From Gemmatimonadota bacterium (GTDB lineage: Bacteria > Gemmatimonadota > Gemmatimonadetes > Longimicrobiales > Gaopeijiaceae): a stretch of DNA of 39,188 nt. Both the position numbers and the translations under genes were made by a program. This document shows positions 6,880 to 14,881 of the stretch, one piece after another. Numbering within the stretch: position 1 is the first letter of the stretch; every line of letters begins with the position of its first letter. Under the pieces are notes generated by a model. The model saw only the letters and a list, made by a program, of their open reading frames with translations. It did not search any database and had not been told where the DNA came from. The stretch is from assembly GCA_022563405.1 (NCBI GenBank), contig JADFNK010000015.1:1-39188 (forward strand), written 5' to 3'.

Positions 6880-7761
6880 ATGACCGTTACACTCGTCACA
6901 GGGACCAGCACCGGTATTGGTGCCGCGACCGCCCTTCACCTAGCGCGGGAGGGCCATACGGTCTACGCCTCCATGCGTAGGCCCGATGTTTCCGGCGACG
7001 TGCTCCGGGGTGCTGCGGAAGACGAGCGGCTGAACCTCGAGGTCATCAAGCTGGACGTCGACGACTCCGCGTCGGTGGCCTCCGCGGTGGGCAGCGTCAT
7101 CGAAAATTCCGGCCGGATCGACGTGCTCGTGAACAATGCCGGCGTCCTGAAGCTCACGAGCGTCGAGGAGGTTTCCCTCGAGGAGGCCAAGGCCGTCTTC
7201 GAGACCAACGTCTTCGGAGCGCTACGTATGATGCAGGCCGTACTTCCGGGGATGAGGGAGCGGGAAAGCGGCACGATCGTGAACATCTCGTCCGTCGCGG
7301 GGCTCCTCGTGAGCGCGGGCCACGGGATCTACGCCGCGACCAAGTACGCCCTGGAGGCTCTGAGCGAGGCGGTCGCCATCGAAACGAGGCGACTCGGGAT
7401 ACGAGTCATCGTGATCGAGCCGGGGTTCATCTCGACGCCGATCCTGGACAAGGGTATTGCCGTCGAGGTGGGCGAAGGGCCGTACGCCCCTCATCTGAGA
7501 AGGATGCAGGTGTTATACAAGAACGCTCGCGGAGGAGCCGATCCGCCGAGCGCCGTGGCCGAGGTCATTGCCGACGCGCTCGACGATCCGACTCCACGCT
7601 TTCGTTACGTCGCGGGGAAGGACGCTGCGACCGTCCTCAGTGGCCGGGCACGAATGACGGACGAGGAGTGGATCGACATGGGACGGGAGATGACGGATGA
7701 GGAGTACTTCGCCGAGAGCGGGCGGAGATTTGCCTCGGACGGGGGCGCGGAGACCGAATAG
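6880..7761 (+). CDS. Short-chain dehydrogenase/reductase (SDR)
   Basis: 293 residues. Classical SDR with the nucleotide-binding TGTSTGIG (residues 7-14), NNAG near residue 85, the catalytic Ser in NISSVAG and the YAATK pair (Tyr151, Lys155). Family members oxidise or reduce alcohol/carbonyl groups with NAD(P)H; YASMRRP after the second strand suggests NADP preference (Arg pair), which is inference. The long C-terminus with repeated MTDEEW/MTDEEYF resembles the group annotated as retinol-dehydrogenase-like; substrate is unknown. It follows msrA by 21 bases and is probably the last gene of a ridA-msrA-SDR operon. The start is supported by GAGG in the duplicated 14-mer. Confidence 0.9.
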   Translation: MTVTLVTGTSTGIGAATALHLAREGHTVYASMRRPDVSGDVLRGAAEDERLNLEVIKLDVDDSASVASAVGSVIENSGRIDVLVNNAGVLKLTSVEEVSLEEAKAVFETNVFGALRMMQAVLPGMRERESGTIVNISSVAGLLVSAGHGIYAATKYALEALSEAVAIETRRLGIRVIVIEPGFISTPILDKGIAVEVGEGPYAPHLRRMQVLYKNARGGADPPSAVAEVIADALDDPTPRFRYVAGKDAATVLSGRARMTDEEWIDMGREMTDEEYFAESGRRFASDGGAETE

Positions 7762-7771
7762 GCGGCGGATC

Positions 7772-7824
7772 GTCACCGGGAGGTGGCGAGATGGTCATCG
7801 GGAGGTGGCGAGATGGTCACCGGG
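7772..7824. repeat. 22-bp tandem repeat (2.4 copies) across the RND pump stop
   Basis: Units at 7772-7793 and 7794-7815 differ at one position (GTCACCGGG/GTCATCGGG), and a third partial unit begins at 7816. The RND stop codon (7817-7819, minus strand) is in the third unit, so each copy carries a version of the gene end. It fills the convergent gap between the SDR and RND genes. Confidence 0.95.
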
Positions 7825-10800
7825 TTCCGTACTTGAGGAAAAGGACCGGTACCACAACCATGTTCAGCGCCAGGGATGTGAGGATCCCGCCCAATACGAC
7901 CACTGCCATCGGGCTCTGAATCTCGTTTCCGGGCTCCCCTCCGGCGAGCGCCAAAGGCAGGAGGGCCAGGCCCGCAGTCAGCGCCGTCATCATGACCGGG
8001 TTCAGCCGTTCCATCGAGCCTTGGATCACGGCCTGGCGGAGTTCCGCTCCCTCGCGGAGCAGGTGGTTGTAGTGGCTCACCATCAGGATTCCGTTCCGGA
8101 CGGCGATCCCGAAGAGGGTGATGAAGCCTACCAGCGTCGCGACATTGAGCACGCCGCCGGTGAGCCATACGGCGAGTATCCCACCCACCAGGGCGAGTGG
8201 CAGATTCACCATGACGAGGAGGACCTGGCGTATGGAGCCGAACTCGACGAAGAGGAGCAGGAAGATGGCAGCCAGGGAGAGCAGGCTCATGAGCCCAATG
8301 GTGCGCGTGGCGTCGCCTGCGGCTTCGAACTGGCCACCGTACTCGACATAGTAGCCCGGGGGCAGATCGACCTCTGCCTCCACTCGCTCCTGAATGTCTT
8401 CCACCACGCTCCCCACGTCCCGGCCCGCAACGTTCGACTGGACCACAATCTTCCGCTGAACGTTCTCACGGGAGATGGCGTTGGGGCCCAAGTCAAAACG
8501 AACGTCGGCCAGCGTCGTCAGTGTGACGAACGATCCAACGGGTGTGCTGATCCGCGCGTTGCGCACGGCCTCGAGGCTCCCCCTGTACTCTGGGGCGAAG
8601 CGGACCACGAGATCGAAAGCCCGCTGCCCCTCTAAGACCTGAGAGACCACTTCTCCGGCAAACGCAACGTCAACCGCCTCGGCCAGATGCGCGGGCGTAA
8701 CGCCGAAGCGCGCCATGGCAAGTCGGTTCATCTCGACCCGGATCTGGGGGACATCTGCCTGCTGCTCCATAGCGACATCCACCGTGCCCTCGACTCCCTC
8801 AGCTATGGACTCGATCTGCCTGGCCAGCCGTCGAAGCTCATACAGGTCAGGCCCAAAGATTTTCACCGCGATGCTGGCCCGTGTCCCCGACAGCATGTGG
8901 TCGATCCGATGGCCGATGGGCTGGCCAATCGTGATCTGGGTTCCTGGTACGGCAGCCAAGCTTTCGCGGAGCTCCTCCAGCAGGGTGTCGTAATCATAGT
9001 CGGCCAAGTCGAGGCGCGCGTCGATCTCGGCGGCGTTGACCCCCTGCGCGTGCTCATCGAGTTCGGCTCGGCCCGTTCGGCGAGCCGTCTCCACAACTGC
9101 GGGATGGGCAAGGAGGATCTGCTCGATCCTCCGGCCGAGGGCGTCGGATTCGTCAAGAGATGTGCCCGGAATCGTGAGGGCGCTGATCACCAGCGAGCCC
9201 TCCTGGAATTCCGGTAGAAAGGAGCGACCCAGAAACGGAAGAACCGCCAACGACGCCATCGCGAGTCCAGCGGCGCATGTCATCACGAGCCCTGGATGTC
9301 GGAGTACAGGATCTAGCGTCGCTGCGTAGGCACGCTTCAGCGTTCGTACAATCCAGGTTTCCTCTTCCTTTTCGATGGCCTTCGAGCGCGACAGGAGATA
9401 AGCGGAGAGGGCCGGGGTGACGGTGAGCGCCACCACCAGAGAAGCCAGGATCGAGACGATGTAGGCCAGTCCAAGGGGCCGCAGCATGCGACCCTCTACC
9501 CCCGAAAGGAAGAGGATCGGCACGAACACCACGATGATGATCAGCGTGGCGATGACAATGCTGCTCAGAATCTCCTTCGACGCTTCAAAAACCACGGTGT
9601 CGACCGGCCTGCGCCCCTCTTCAGGCATGACGCGATTCTCTTTCAGGCGCCGGAAGACGTTCTCGACCACGATGACCGCGTCGTCCACGAGTGCCCCGAT
9701 CGCAATGGCCATACCGCCCAGGGTCATGGTGTTGATGGTGATATCCAGCAAATTCAGCGCAAACACCGAGGTGATCAGCGCCAGTGGGATGGCCACCACC
9801 GAAATGAACGTGGTTCGGAAGCTCCAGAGGAACAGGAAGAGAATGAGCACAACCAGGATCGATCCGTCGCGGAGCGCCCCCATGACGTTTCCCACCGCGG
9901 TCTCAATGAAGGTGGACTGCCGGAAAATGCCCCTGTTAATCTCCATTCCGGACGGGAGGCTCTGCTCGATGTTGGCCAGTTCCTGATCGATTCTTTCCGT
10001 GAGATCCAGCGTGTTCGTGTTCGGTTGCTTTTGAATCGTGAGGATGACGGCCCGGCTGGCATTGGCGGACCCTTCACCCAGGCGGGTGGCAGGCCCAATC
10101 CTCACCTCGGCCACGTCGCCAATAGTGACGGGCGTGCCTTCCCGTACGGCTAGCACGGTCTGCGCGATGTCGTCGAGGTTCTGAACACGCCCGGTCGCAC
10201 GGATGAGGTATTCCTGTCCCCGGTCCATGAATACGCCGCCGGAGGCGTTCACGTTGGACCCTTCGGCCGCCCGCAGTACGTCTTCGAGCGTCACGTCGAA
10301 GGCCTCCAGCCGCGCAGGGTCGACCAGAACCTGGTACTGCTTCACCTCGCCGCCCAGGGGAACTACCTGCGCCACTCCCGGAACCGCGAGAAGACGCCGG
10401 CGGATCGTCCAGTCGGCCACCGAACGCATGTCCATAGGGGATACGGACGAGTCCCCTGTCACCGCGATAAGCATGATCTCGCCCATGATGGACGAGATCG
10501 GGGCCAGCGTGGGGTTCCCCACCCCATCCGGGAGGCCCGACGCGACGAGCTGAAGTTTCTCGTTTACGATCTGACGGGCCCGGAAGATGTCGGTACCCCA
10601 GTCGAATTCCACCCAGACAATGCTGATCCCTTGTGAAGTGGCGGAGCGGACCCGGCGCACCCCGGTGGCGCCGTTCACCGCCGTCTCGATCGGGAAAGTG
10701 ACGAGCGTCTCCACCTCCTCGGGCGCCATCCCGTGGGCTTCCGTAAGGACGGTTACCGTGGGGGCCGTAAGATCCGGGAAAACGTCCACCGGCATACGGA

Positions 10801-10894
10801 GAGCAGTGATGGTTCCGGTCACCAGAAGGAGGCCGGCCGCCACCGACACGAGGAAGCGATTGTCGATGGACCAACCGATCATACGGTTTAGCAT
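7817..10894 (-). CDS. Heavy-metal efflux RND permease, CusA/CzcA family
   Basis: 1025 residues from ATG 10894, with GAGGGG six bases upstream; the open frame extends to 10969, but the extra residues lie inside the adaptor gene. It is the inner-membrane proton-driven pump of a tripartite metal exporter. Family marks: DVFPDLTAPTVTV after the first helix, GVRRVRSATSQGISIVWVEF, and the charged proton-relay helix with VDDAVIVVENVF (Asp403-Asp404, Glu410 approximately). There are 12 predicted helices and two large periplasmic loops. Metal specificity (Cu/Ag against Zn/Co/Cd) cannot be fixed from what I see. The adaptor stop (10905-10907) overlaps its Shine-Dalgarno, so the two are probably translationally coupled. 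The gene end lies in a 22-bp tandem repeat. Confidence 0.93.
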   Translation of the reverse strand: MLNRMIGWSIDNRFLVSVAAGLLLVTGTITALRMPVDVFPDLTAPTVTVLTEAHGMAPEEVETLVTFPIETAVNGATGVRRVRSATSQGISIVWVEFDWGTDIFRARQIVNEKLQLVASGLPDGVGNPTLAPISSIMGEIMLIAVTGDSSVSPMDMRSVADWTIRRRLLAVPGVAQVVPLGGEVKQYQVLVDPARLEAFDVTLEDVLRAAEGSNVNASGGVFMDRGQEYLIRATGRVQNLDDIAQTVLAVREGTPVTIGDVAEVRIGPATRLGEGSANASRAVILTIQKQPNTNTLDLTERIDQELANIEQSLPSGMEINRGIFRQSTFIETAVGNVMGALRDGSILVVLILFLFLWSFRTTFISVVAIPLALITSVFALNLLDITINTMTLGGMAIAIGALVDDAVIVVENVFRRLKENRVMPEEGRRPVDTVVFEASKEILSSIVIATLIIIVVFVPILFLSGVEGRMLRPLGLAYIVSILASLVVALTVTPALSAYLLSRSKAIEKEEETWIVRTLKRAYAATLDPVLRHPGLVMTCAAGLAMASLAVLPFLGRSFLPEFQEGSLVISALTIPGTSLDESDALGRRIEQILLAHPAVVETARRTGRAELDEHAQGVNAAEIDARLDLADYDYDTLLEELRESLAAVPGTQITIGQPIGHRIDHMLSGTRASIAVKIFGPDLYELRRLARQIESIAEGVEGTVDVAMEQQADVPQIRVEMNRLAMARFGVTPAHLAEAVDVAFAGEVVSQVLEGQRAFDLVVRFAPEYRGSLEAVRNARISTPVGSFVTLTTLADVRFDLGPNAISRENVQRKIVVQSNVAGRDVGSVVEDIQERVEAEVDLPPGYYVEYGGQFEAAGDATRTIGLMSLLSLAAIFLLLFVEFGSIRQVLLVMVNLPLALVGGILAVWLTGGVLNVATLVGFITLFGIAVRNGILMVSHYNHLLREGAELRQAVIQGSMERLNPVMMTALTAGLALLPLALAGGEPGNEIQSPMAVVVLGGILTSLALNMVVVPVLFLKYGTR

Positions 10895-10904
10895 CGTCGT
10901 CCCC

Positions 10905-12407
10905 TCAGTGGGCGTGGCCGCCGGCGAAGTCACCGCCAGACAGTGAGGCGAGCCGGACCTGATAGGCACCTACGGTCACCACCATCTCACCGAGGGTGAG
11001 CCCTGCCAGCACTTGCGTTCGAGTGCCGTCACGTTCCCCGAGCGTGAGAATCCGGCGTGCGAAGGTCTCGCCGCCCGTCTGCACGTACGCCACCGGGGTC
11101 CCATTGTCATCCAAGATGGCTTGGTTGGGGACGGCGATGCCCTTCACCGTGCCGCCGATTGGTACGGTCGCCTGGGCCAGCTGGCCGAAGGCGAAGAGCC
11201 CCCCAGCCTCAGCCACCTCGAAGACCACGGGCACGGTCCGCGTCTGAGGGTTCAGGACGGCTCCCACCGACAGGAGTCGGGACGTGTGGAAGACGACGTC
11301 TGAGTCCTCTGTTGTGAACGTAGCTCCACTAGAGTTGGCGACTTTCGTTGCCGTCGCGGCAGACATCTGGACCCGGAGCCACGCCGTAGCGGGATCAACG
11401 ATCGTGAAGAGCGGCTCGCCTGCCTCAACACGCCCACCAGGCAGGAAGCTTCGCCGAGCGATCACCCCAGAGATGGGGGCGCGTAGACTCAGTTGGTAGA
11501 CGCCGCCCGTCACCCCACCTATGGCGTCCAGTTCGGCTCGAGCGATCTCGAGGTCGTGACGGGACTCCTCGAGGCGCTTGCCGGCGATAGCTCCGGCCGC
11601 GAAGAGCCGTTCGCTCCGCTCCACCTCGCGTTGTAGCCGTTCCACTTGCCCGCGGGACTGGGCGAACCCGCCACCCTGAGCCGTGGGAGTCAGGACAACG
11701 AGAATCTGTCCTTCGCGAACCCTCTCACCCACCGATGGAGCGTCACGGTTCTCATTGGCCGGTGCGATCCCGTCCACCAACGCACTCACCTCAACGAGCG
11801 CGCCATCGGGCGGGACGATCTCAGCGGGAGCCCTGACGGTCCGCTGGACTTCGTGCTCCTCCAGCGGGTGAACCGCAAAGGGGATGACCCACTGCTGTTC
11901 CTTCAAGAAGCCGATCCCACCCTCGTCCTCCACCACCTCGGCCGCGAGAGCCTCCTCAACACTGGAGTAGACGCGGACCTGTCCGAGTGTATGCCGGCTG
12001 TTGACCTGTGGGCTGGTGAGCTCCAGTTCCACACGGTAGACACCGGGCTGCTGTATTACCGGATCCAGGATGAAAATCCCGTCCCGAAGCGGAGCATCCA
12101 CTTGGAACGTCTCGGCCGTGACCTGGTCACGCACGAAGCTGACCGTCAGAGTCCCCGAACGAATGGGTTTGAAGTCCTCCATATCGGTGAGGTGCACGGC
12201 CCAGTTACCAGTCTGCTCCCCGGCAACCACATAGGGATACTCAAGAAAGAGCTCGGTGGAGTCATTCCACTGAGTCACCACTACCGCACCGATCTCCGGC
12301 TCCCCGAGCCCGTCCTCCGCGTCGTTACATGCGCTAGCCAGCAGAACCACCACGATTGTCCCGGCCGTCAGCGTCTCGAGCTTGGCTTGCAACCTCTTGG
12401 CGTTCAT
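10905..12407 (-). CDS. Periplasmic adaptor (membrane fusion protein) of the RND metal pump
   Basis: 500 residues. The lipoprotein signal ends at VVLLASAC (Cys27). Residues about 40-150 form an extra beta-rich domain before the adaptor core, as seen in some CusB-type proteins that carry a FixH/YtkA-like module; this assignment is by look only. The core has the biotinyl-lipoyl halves (VEVSALVDGIAP and LRAPISGVIARRSFLPGG), a coiled-coil hairpin with QVERLQREVERSERLFAAGA, and the beta-barrel/membrane-proximal part (VPNQAILDDNGTPVAYV). It ends in GGHAH, a possible metal-binding tail. It links the RND pump to the TolC channel. The start codon overlaps the stop of the TolC gene as ATGA. Confidence 0.9.
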   Translation of the reverse strand: MNAKRLQAKLETLTAGTIVVVLLASACNDAEDGLGEPEIGAVVVTQWNDSTELFLEYPYVVAGEQTGNWAVHLTDMEDFKPIRSGTLTVSFVRDQVTAETFQVDAPLRDGIFILDPVIQQPGVYRVELELTSPQVNSRHTLGQVRVYSSVEEALAAEVVEDEGGIGFLKEQQWVIPFAVHPLEEHEVQRTVRAPAEIVPPDGALVEVSALVDGIAPANENRDAPSVGERVREGQILVVLTPTAQGGGFAQSRGQVERLQREVERSERLFAAGAIAGKRLEESRHDLEIARAELDAIGGVTGGVYQLSLRAPISGVIARRSFLPGGRVEAGEPLFTIVDPATAWLRVQMSAATATKVANSSGATFTTEDSDVVFHTSRLLSVGAVLNPQTRTVPVVFEVAEAGGLFAFGQLAQATVPIGGTVKGIAVPNQAILDDNGTPVAYVQTGGETFARRILTLGERDGTRTQVLAGLTLGEMVVTVGAYQVRLASLSGGDFAGGHAH

Positions 12408-13684
12408 CGTCCGATCTCCGTCGAAGTCGTTCCTGGACCTGCGGGGGTGTCGAAGCCACCCGCGGCCCGTTCGAGGTCATAGTAGGCAGTCCACAGGTCG
12501 GCTTTGAGCCGTGCTTGGGCCGTCCGTGCGCCCCAAAGCGCCTCGGCGGCGTCCAGGAGCTGCACCAGATCCATCTCCCCGGCGTCGTACGCCACTTGGG
12601 CGATCTGAAGGAGATCCGGGTCCTCATCCAGGAGGCTCTCCCCCAGGAGCTCGCTGCGGCCACGGAGGCTCCGATACGACTCGATCGCCCCGCGCAGATC
12701 GTTCTCCACTTGCCGTGAGGTCAGCGCCAGACGCCCCTCGGCGGAGCGGACCTGGGCTTCCGTGGCCTCTATGGCTCCAGCATTCCGGTCGAACAAGGGA
12801 AGCGGGATGGACAGGCCGATAAAAACGCCACGGAAGCCGTCGGACTGCCGTTTAGCGCCGCCGACGGCTGTGATGTCGGGAATGCGTTCTGCTCGAGCAA
12901 AGCGGACTCCTGCCAGAGCAGCCTCCACCTCGGCACGGGCCGCCGCGACCTCCTGTCGCCGAGAAGTCGCATTCTCCAGAACGCCGTCCAGCGTCGGTTC
13001 GGGGGGCAAGACGCCGAGTGGGCCCCTGGGGGCCACCTCCGCAGCCTCCGCCTCGGGGATCAATAGGAGGCTCAGGGCTCTTCGGGCGGCCGAAACGTCC
13101 AGTCGGGCATCGGCGAGCAAGTTCTCGTAGCGTGCACGCTCCACGAGGAGCCGCCGGAGCTCGTAGAGCGAGATGTCCCCCTCCGCCTCTCGCACCGCCG
13201 CGCTCTGAGCACCCTGCCGAAAGACTTCGGTGACTCGCTCCGATATGGCCAGGCGCTCCTCGGCCATAGCCGCTTCTACGAAGGCTCGTTTCACCGTAAA
13301 GCCGAGGCGTGCGCTGTCGGCCCTAAGGCGTGCCTCGGCGGCCCCTAAAACCCCGTTCGCCGCTGCAGTCCGGGCGCTGCGCTCCCCTGGCAGTTCGAAG
13401 CGTTGACTGAGCGTCAAATACGTCTCAGAGTAGGATTGGCCATTCCGGGAAAGAGGTTCATGTGTGACGGCTGCCGTCGGATTCGGGAAGGCATTCGCCT
13501 GCCGTGCGAGGCCCGCCGCCTCCGCCCGTCGGGAACGTGCGAGCCGGAGCTCTAGGTTGTTCGTGGCGAAGAGCTGGAGGGCCTCCTCCAGACTCACCCG
13601 CCTCGGGGGTTCCTGGGCCGCTACGCTGGTGGGCAGGAAACCGAGGGTGGTGGCCAGCAAGAGCATCTTTGTCGTGTGGTTCAC
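12404..13684 (-). CDS. TolC-family outer-membrane channel (CusC/CzcC type)
   Basis: 426 residues; GTG 13684 has GGAG eight bases upstream. The signal peptide ends near TSVAAQE. Two outer-membrane efflux protein (OEP) repeats are visible, one beginning SLEEALQLFATNNLEL and the second after PTLDGVLENATSRRQEV, each with long alpha-helical hairpins (AEARLRADSARLGFTVKRAF; ATEAQVRSAEGRLALTSRQV). It would form the trimeric channel receiving metal from the RND pump and adaptor encoded next. It overlaps the adaptor by four bases and is preceded by a 114-base gap in which I found no clear promoter or metalloregulator site. Confidence 0.9.
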   Translation of the reverse strand: MNHTTKMLLLATTLGFLPTSVAAQEPPRRVSLEEALQLFATNNLELRLARSRRAEAAGLARQANAFPNPTAAVTHEPLSRNGQSYSETYLTLSQRFELPGERSARTAAANGVLGAAEARLRADSARLGFTVKRAFVEAAMAEERLAISERVTEVFRQGAQSAAVREAEGDISLYELRRLLVERARYENLLADARLDVSAARRALSLLLIPEAEAAEVAPRGPLGVLPPEPTLDGVLENATSRRQEVAAARAEVEAALAGVRFARAERIPDITAVGGAKRQSDGFRGVFIGLSIPLPLFDRNAGAIEATEAQVRSAEGRLALTSRQVENDLRGAIESYRSLRGRSELLGESLLDEDPDLLQIAQVAYDAGEMDLVQLLDAAEALWGARTAQARLKADLWTAYYDLERAAGGFDTPAGPGTTSTEIGR

Positions 13685-13798
13685 AAGAGTTACTCCGGAA
13701 TTGTTGTACCGGTTGGGTGCCGCCTGGGGGGCGCCAGCCTACACGGCTCTGATCCAGGGATATACGGGTAGGGTCCGGGCGCCTGCGGGCGCTCGGAA

Positions 13799-14170
13799 TC
13801 AGATGGGGAGAGGTGGGGCGCGCGGAGAGGTGGAGGGGGGCGCGCGTTCTCGAGGGAGGTTGAGTTCGCGGTGCACCAGATCCGGTGTGAGGACCACCGG
13901 AGGATCGGCAAGGGCAGTCGTTTCCGTGAGCACCGCCAACGACGTTGGACCCGCTGGTATTCGGTCCGTCTGTTCGGTCAGGACGACCCCGTGATCGTGG
14001 TGGTCGGGGGCGACCAACCGGGGGCTGTTTTCACCCGCCACCCCGTGGCTATGGGATGGGAGGCCCGTTCCCAGTGCTCCGAGGATGAGGAGCAGAAGGC
14101 CGGATATCAGCCGTTGAGAGGGTGACCGTCGCATGGCGAGTATCATTATGGGCACGCCGGGCTGAGTCAA
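13799..14170 (-). CDS. Small exported His-containing protein at the head of the metal efflux genes
   Basis: 123 residues if started at TTG 14170, which has AAGGA six bases upstream and overlaps the stop of the CDGSH gene as TTGA; ATG 14146 and ATG 14134 are alternatives without a Shine-Dalgarno. A hydrophobic segment (LISGLLLLILGALG) is followed by PSHSHG and then APDHHDHG, so a signal peptide or anchor plus two His clusters. The rest is proline-rich and unstructured-looking. Small His-rich exported proteins often precede Cus/Czc operons and are thought to bind metal in the periplasm; that role is inferred from position and histidines only. I recognise no named domain. Confidence 0.6.
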   Translation of the reverse strand: MTQPGVPIMILAMRRSPSQRLISGLLLLILGALGTGLPSHSHGVAGENSPRLVAPDHHDHGVVLTEQTDRIPAGPTSLAVLTETTALADPPVVLTPDLVHRELNLPRERAPPSTSPRAPPLPI

Positions 14171-14811
14171 GCGGGGTCCTTGAATCCCATGTACCAGTGC
14201 GACCCGTCGCAGAACGGTTTGTTGCGGGAGCCACCGCAGCGACAGAGAGTCTGCCGCTCGAGAGCGTCGTACGCCTCGCCATCACCCGCTATTACCTGTA
14301 CACCGCGCACCGCGAGGGGAGCATCCCTCGCCACGGTGATACTCGGGCCCTCGGGGTGCTCGACACGCTCAGAAGAGCCCGACAACGAGTAGCTCAGAGA
14401 GCCCGACGGACATAGGGCGACCACACGGGCGATCTCGTCGGCCTCCGCTCCGCTCACGTCGATCCACGGCTCCACGCCCAGCTTGAACACGGCGCTCAGA
14501 TTGTCCGAGCACACTCCGGCGTGAGAACAGAGGCTGCGATCGTCGTGAATCGTGATGTTTTCACCCACGTAGCTCTCCGCACGACTCGCAGCGGTGTCTT
14601 TGCTGGCGAACTCCTGACCGTTGAAATTGTTGCTCTTGTGGGCGCCATCACAAAACGGCTTGTTTTCCGATCCCCCACACCGGCAGAGGGAATACGCCGG
14701 CGGAGCCTCGATTTCGCCGCCCTCGTGATCGAGGAGCGGCACCGCCCCTTCCACTCGGTACGGACCACCGTTCAGCACGCTGATCTTCTGTGCGTTCGTC
14801 CCGTCAGGCAT
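14167..14811 (-). CDS. CDGSH iron-sulfur protein with central ferredoxin-like domain
   Basis: 214 residues; ATG 14811 follows GGGAGAG. It is built as CDGSH / Fer4_19 / CDGSH. The first CDGSH motif has Cys43, Cys45, Cys54, His58 and the second Cys190, Cys192, Cys201, His205, each the 3-Cys-1-His set that holds a redox-active 2Fe-2S cluster. Between them, residues about 81-142 carry Cys95, Cys101 and Cys134 (CPSGSL) in the divergent ferredoxin arrangement (Fer4_19). The physiological role of bacterial forms is unsettled; electron transfer or redox sensing is likely. It is cytoplasmic, lies 52 bases after the ABC exporter, and is coupled to the His-containing gene by a TTGA overlap. Confidence 0.9.
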   Translation of the reverse strand: MPDGTNAQKISVLNGGPYRVEGAVPLLDHEGGEIEAPPAYSLCRCGGSENKPFCDGAHKSNNFNGQEFASKDTAASRAESYVGENITIHDDRSLCSHAGVCSDNLSAVFKLGVEPWIDVSGAEADEIARVVALCPSGSLSYSLSGSSERVEHPEGPSITVARDAPLAVRGVQVIAGDGEAYDALERQTLCRCGGSRNKPFCDGSHWYMGFKDPA

Positions 14812-14845
14812 TTTCTCTCCCGTTAGGGGGTTGTGGATGGCGGAC

Positions 14846-14881
14846 CTAGATTCTCACTTGAAGCTAGATTCTCGCCTGTAG
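14846..14881. repeat. 18-bp tandem duplication across the ABC exporter stop
   Basis: Units 14846-14863 and 14864-14881 match at 15 of 18 bases (CTAGATTCTC identical). On the minus strand the inner copy encodes L-Q-A-R-I-stop and the outer, in the same frame, L-Q-V-R-I-stop. Confidence 0.9.

Noticed and set aside
7697-8635. 312-residue plus-strand ORF
   Set aside because: Antisense to the RND pump, which has clear family motifs.
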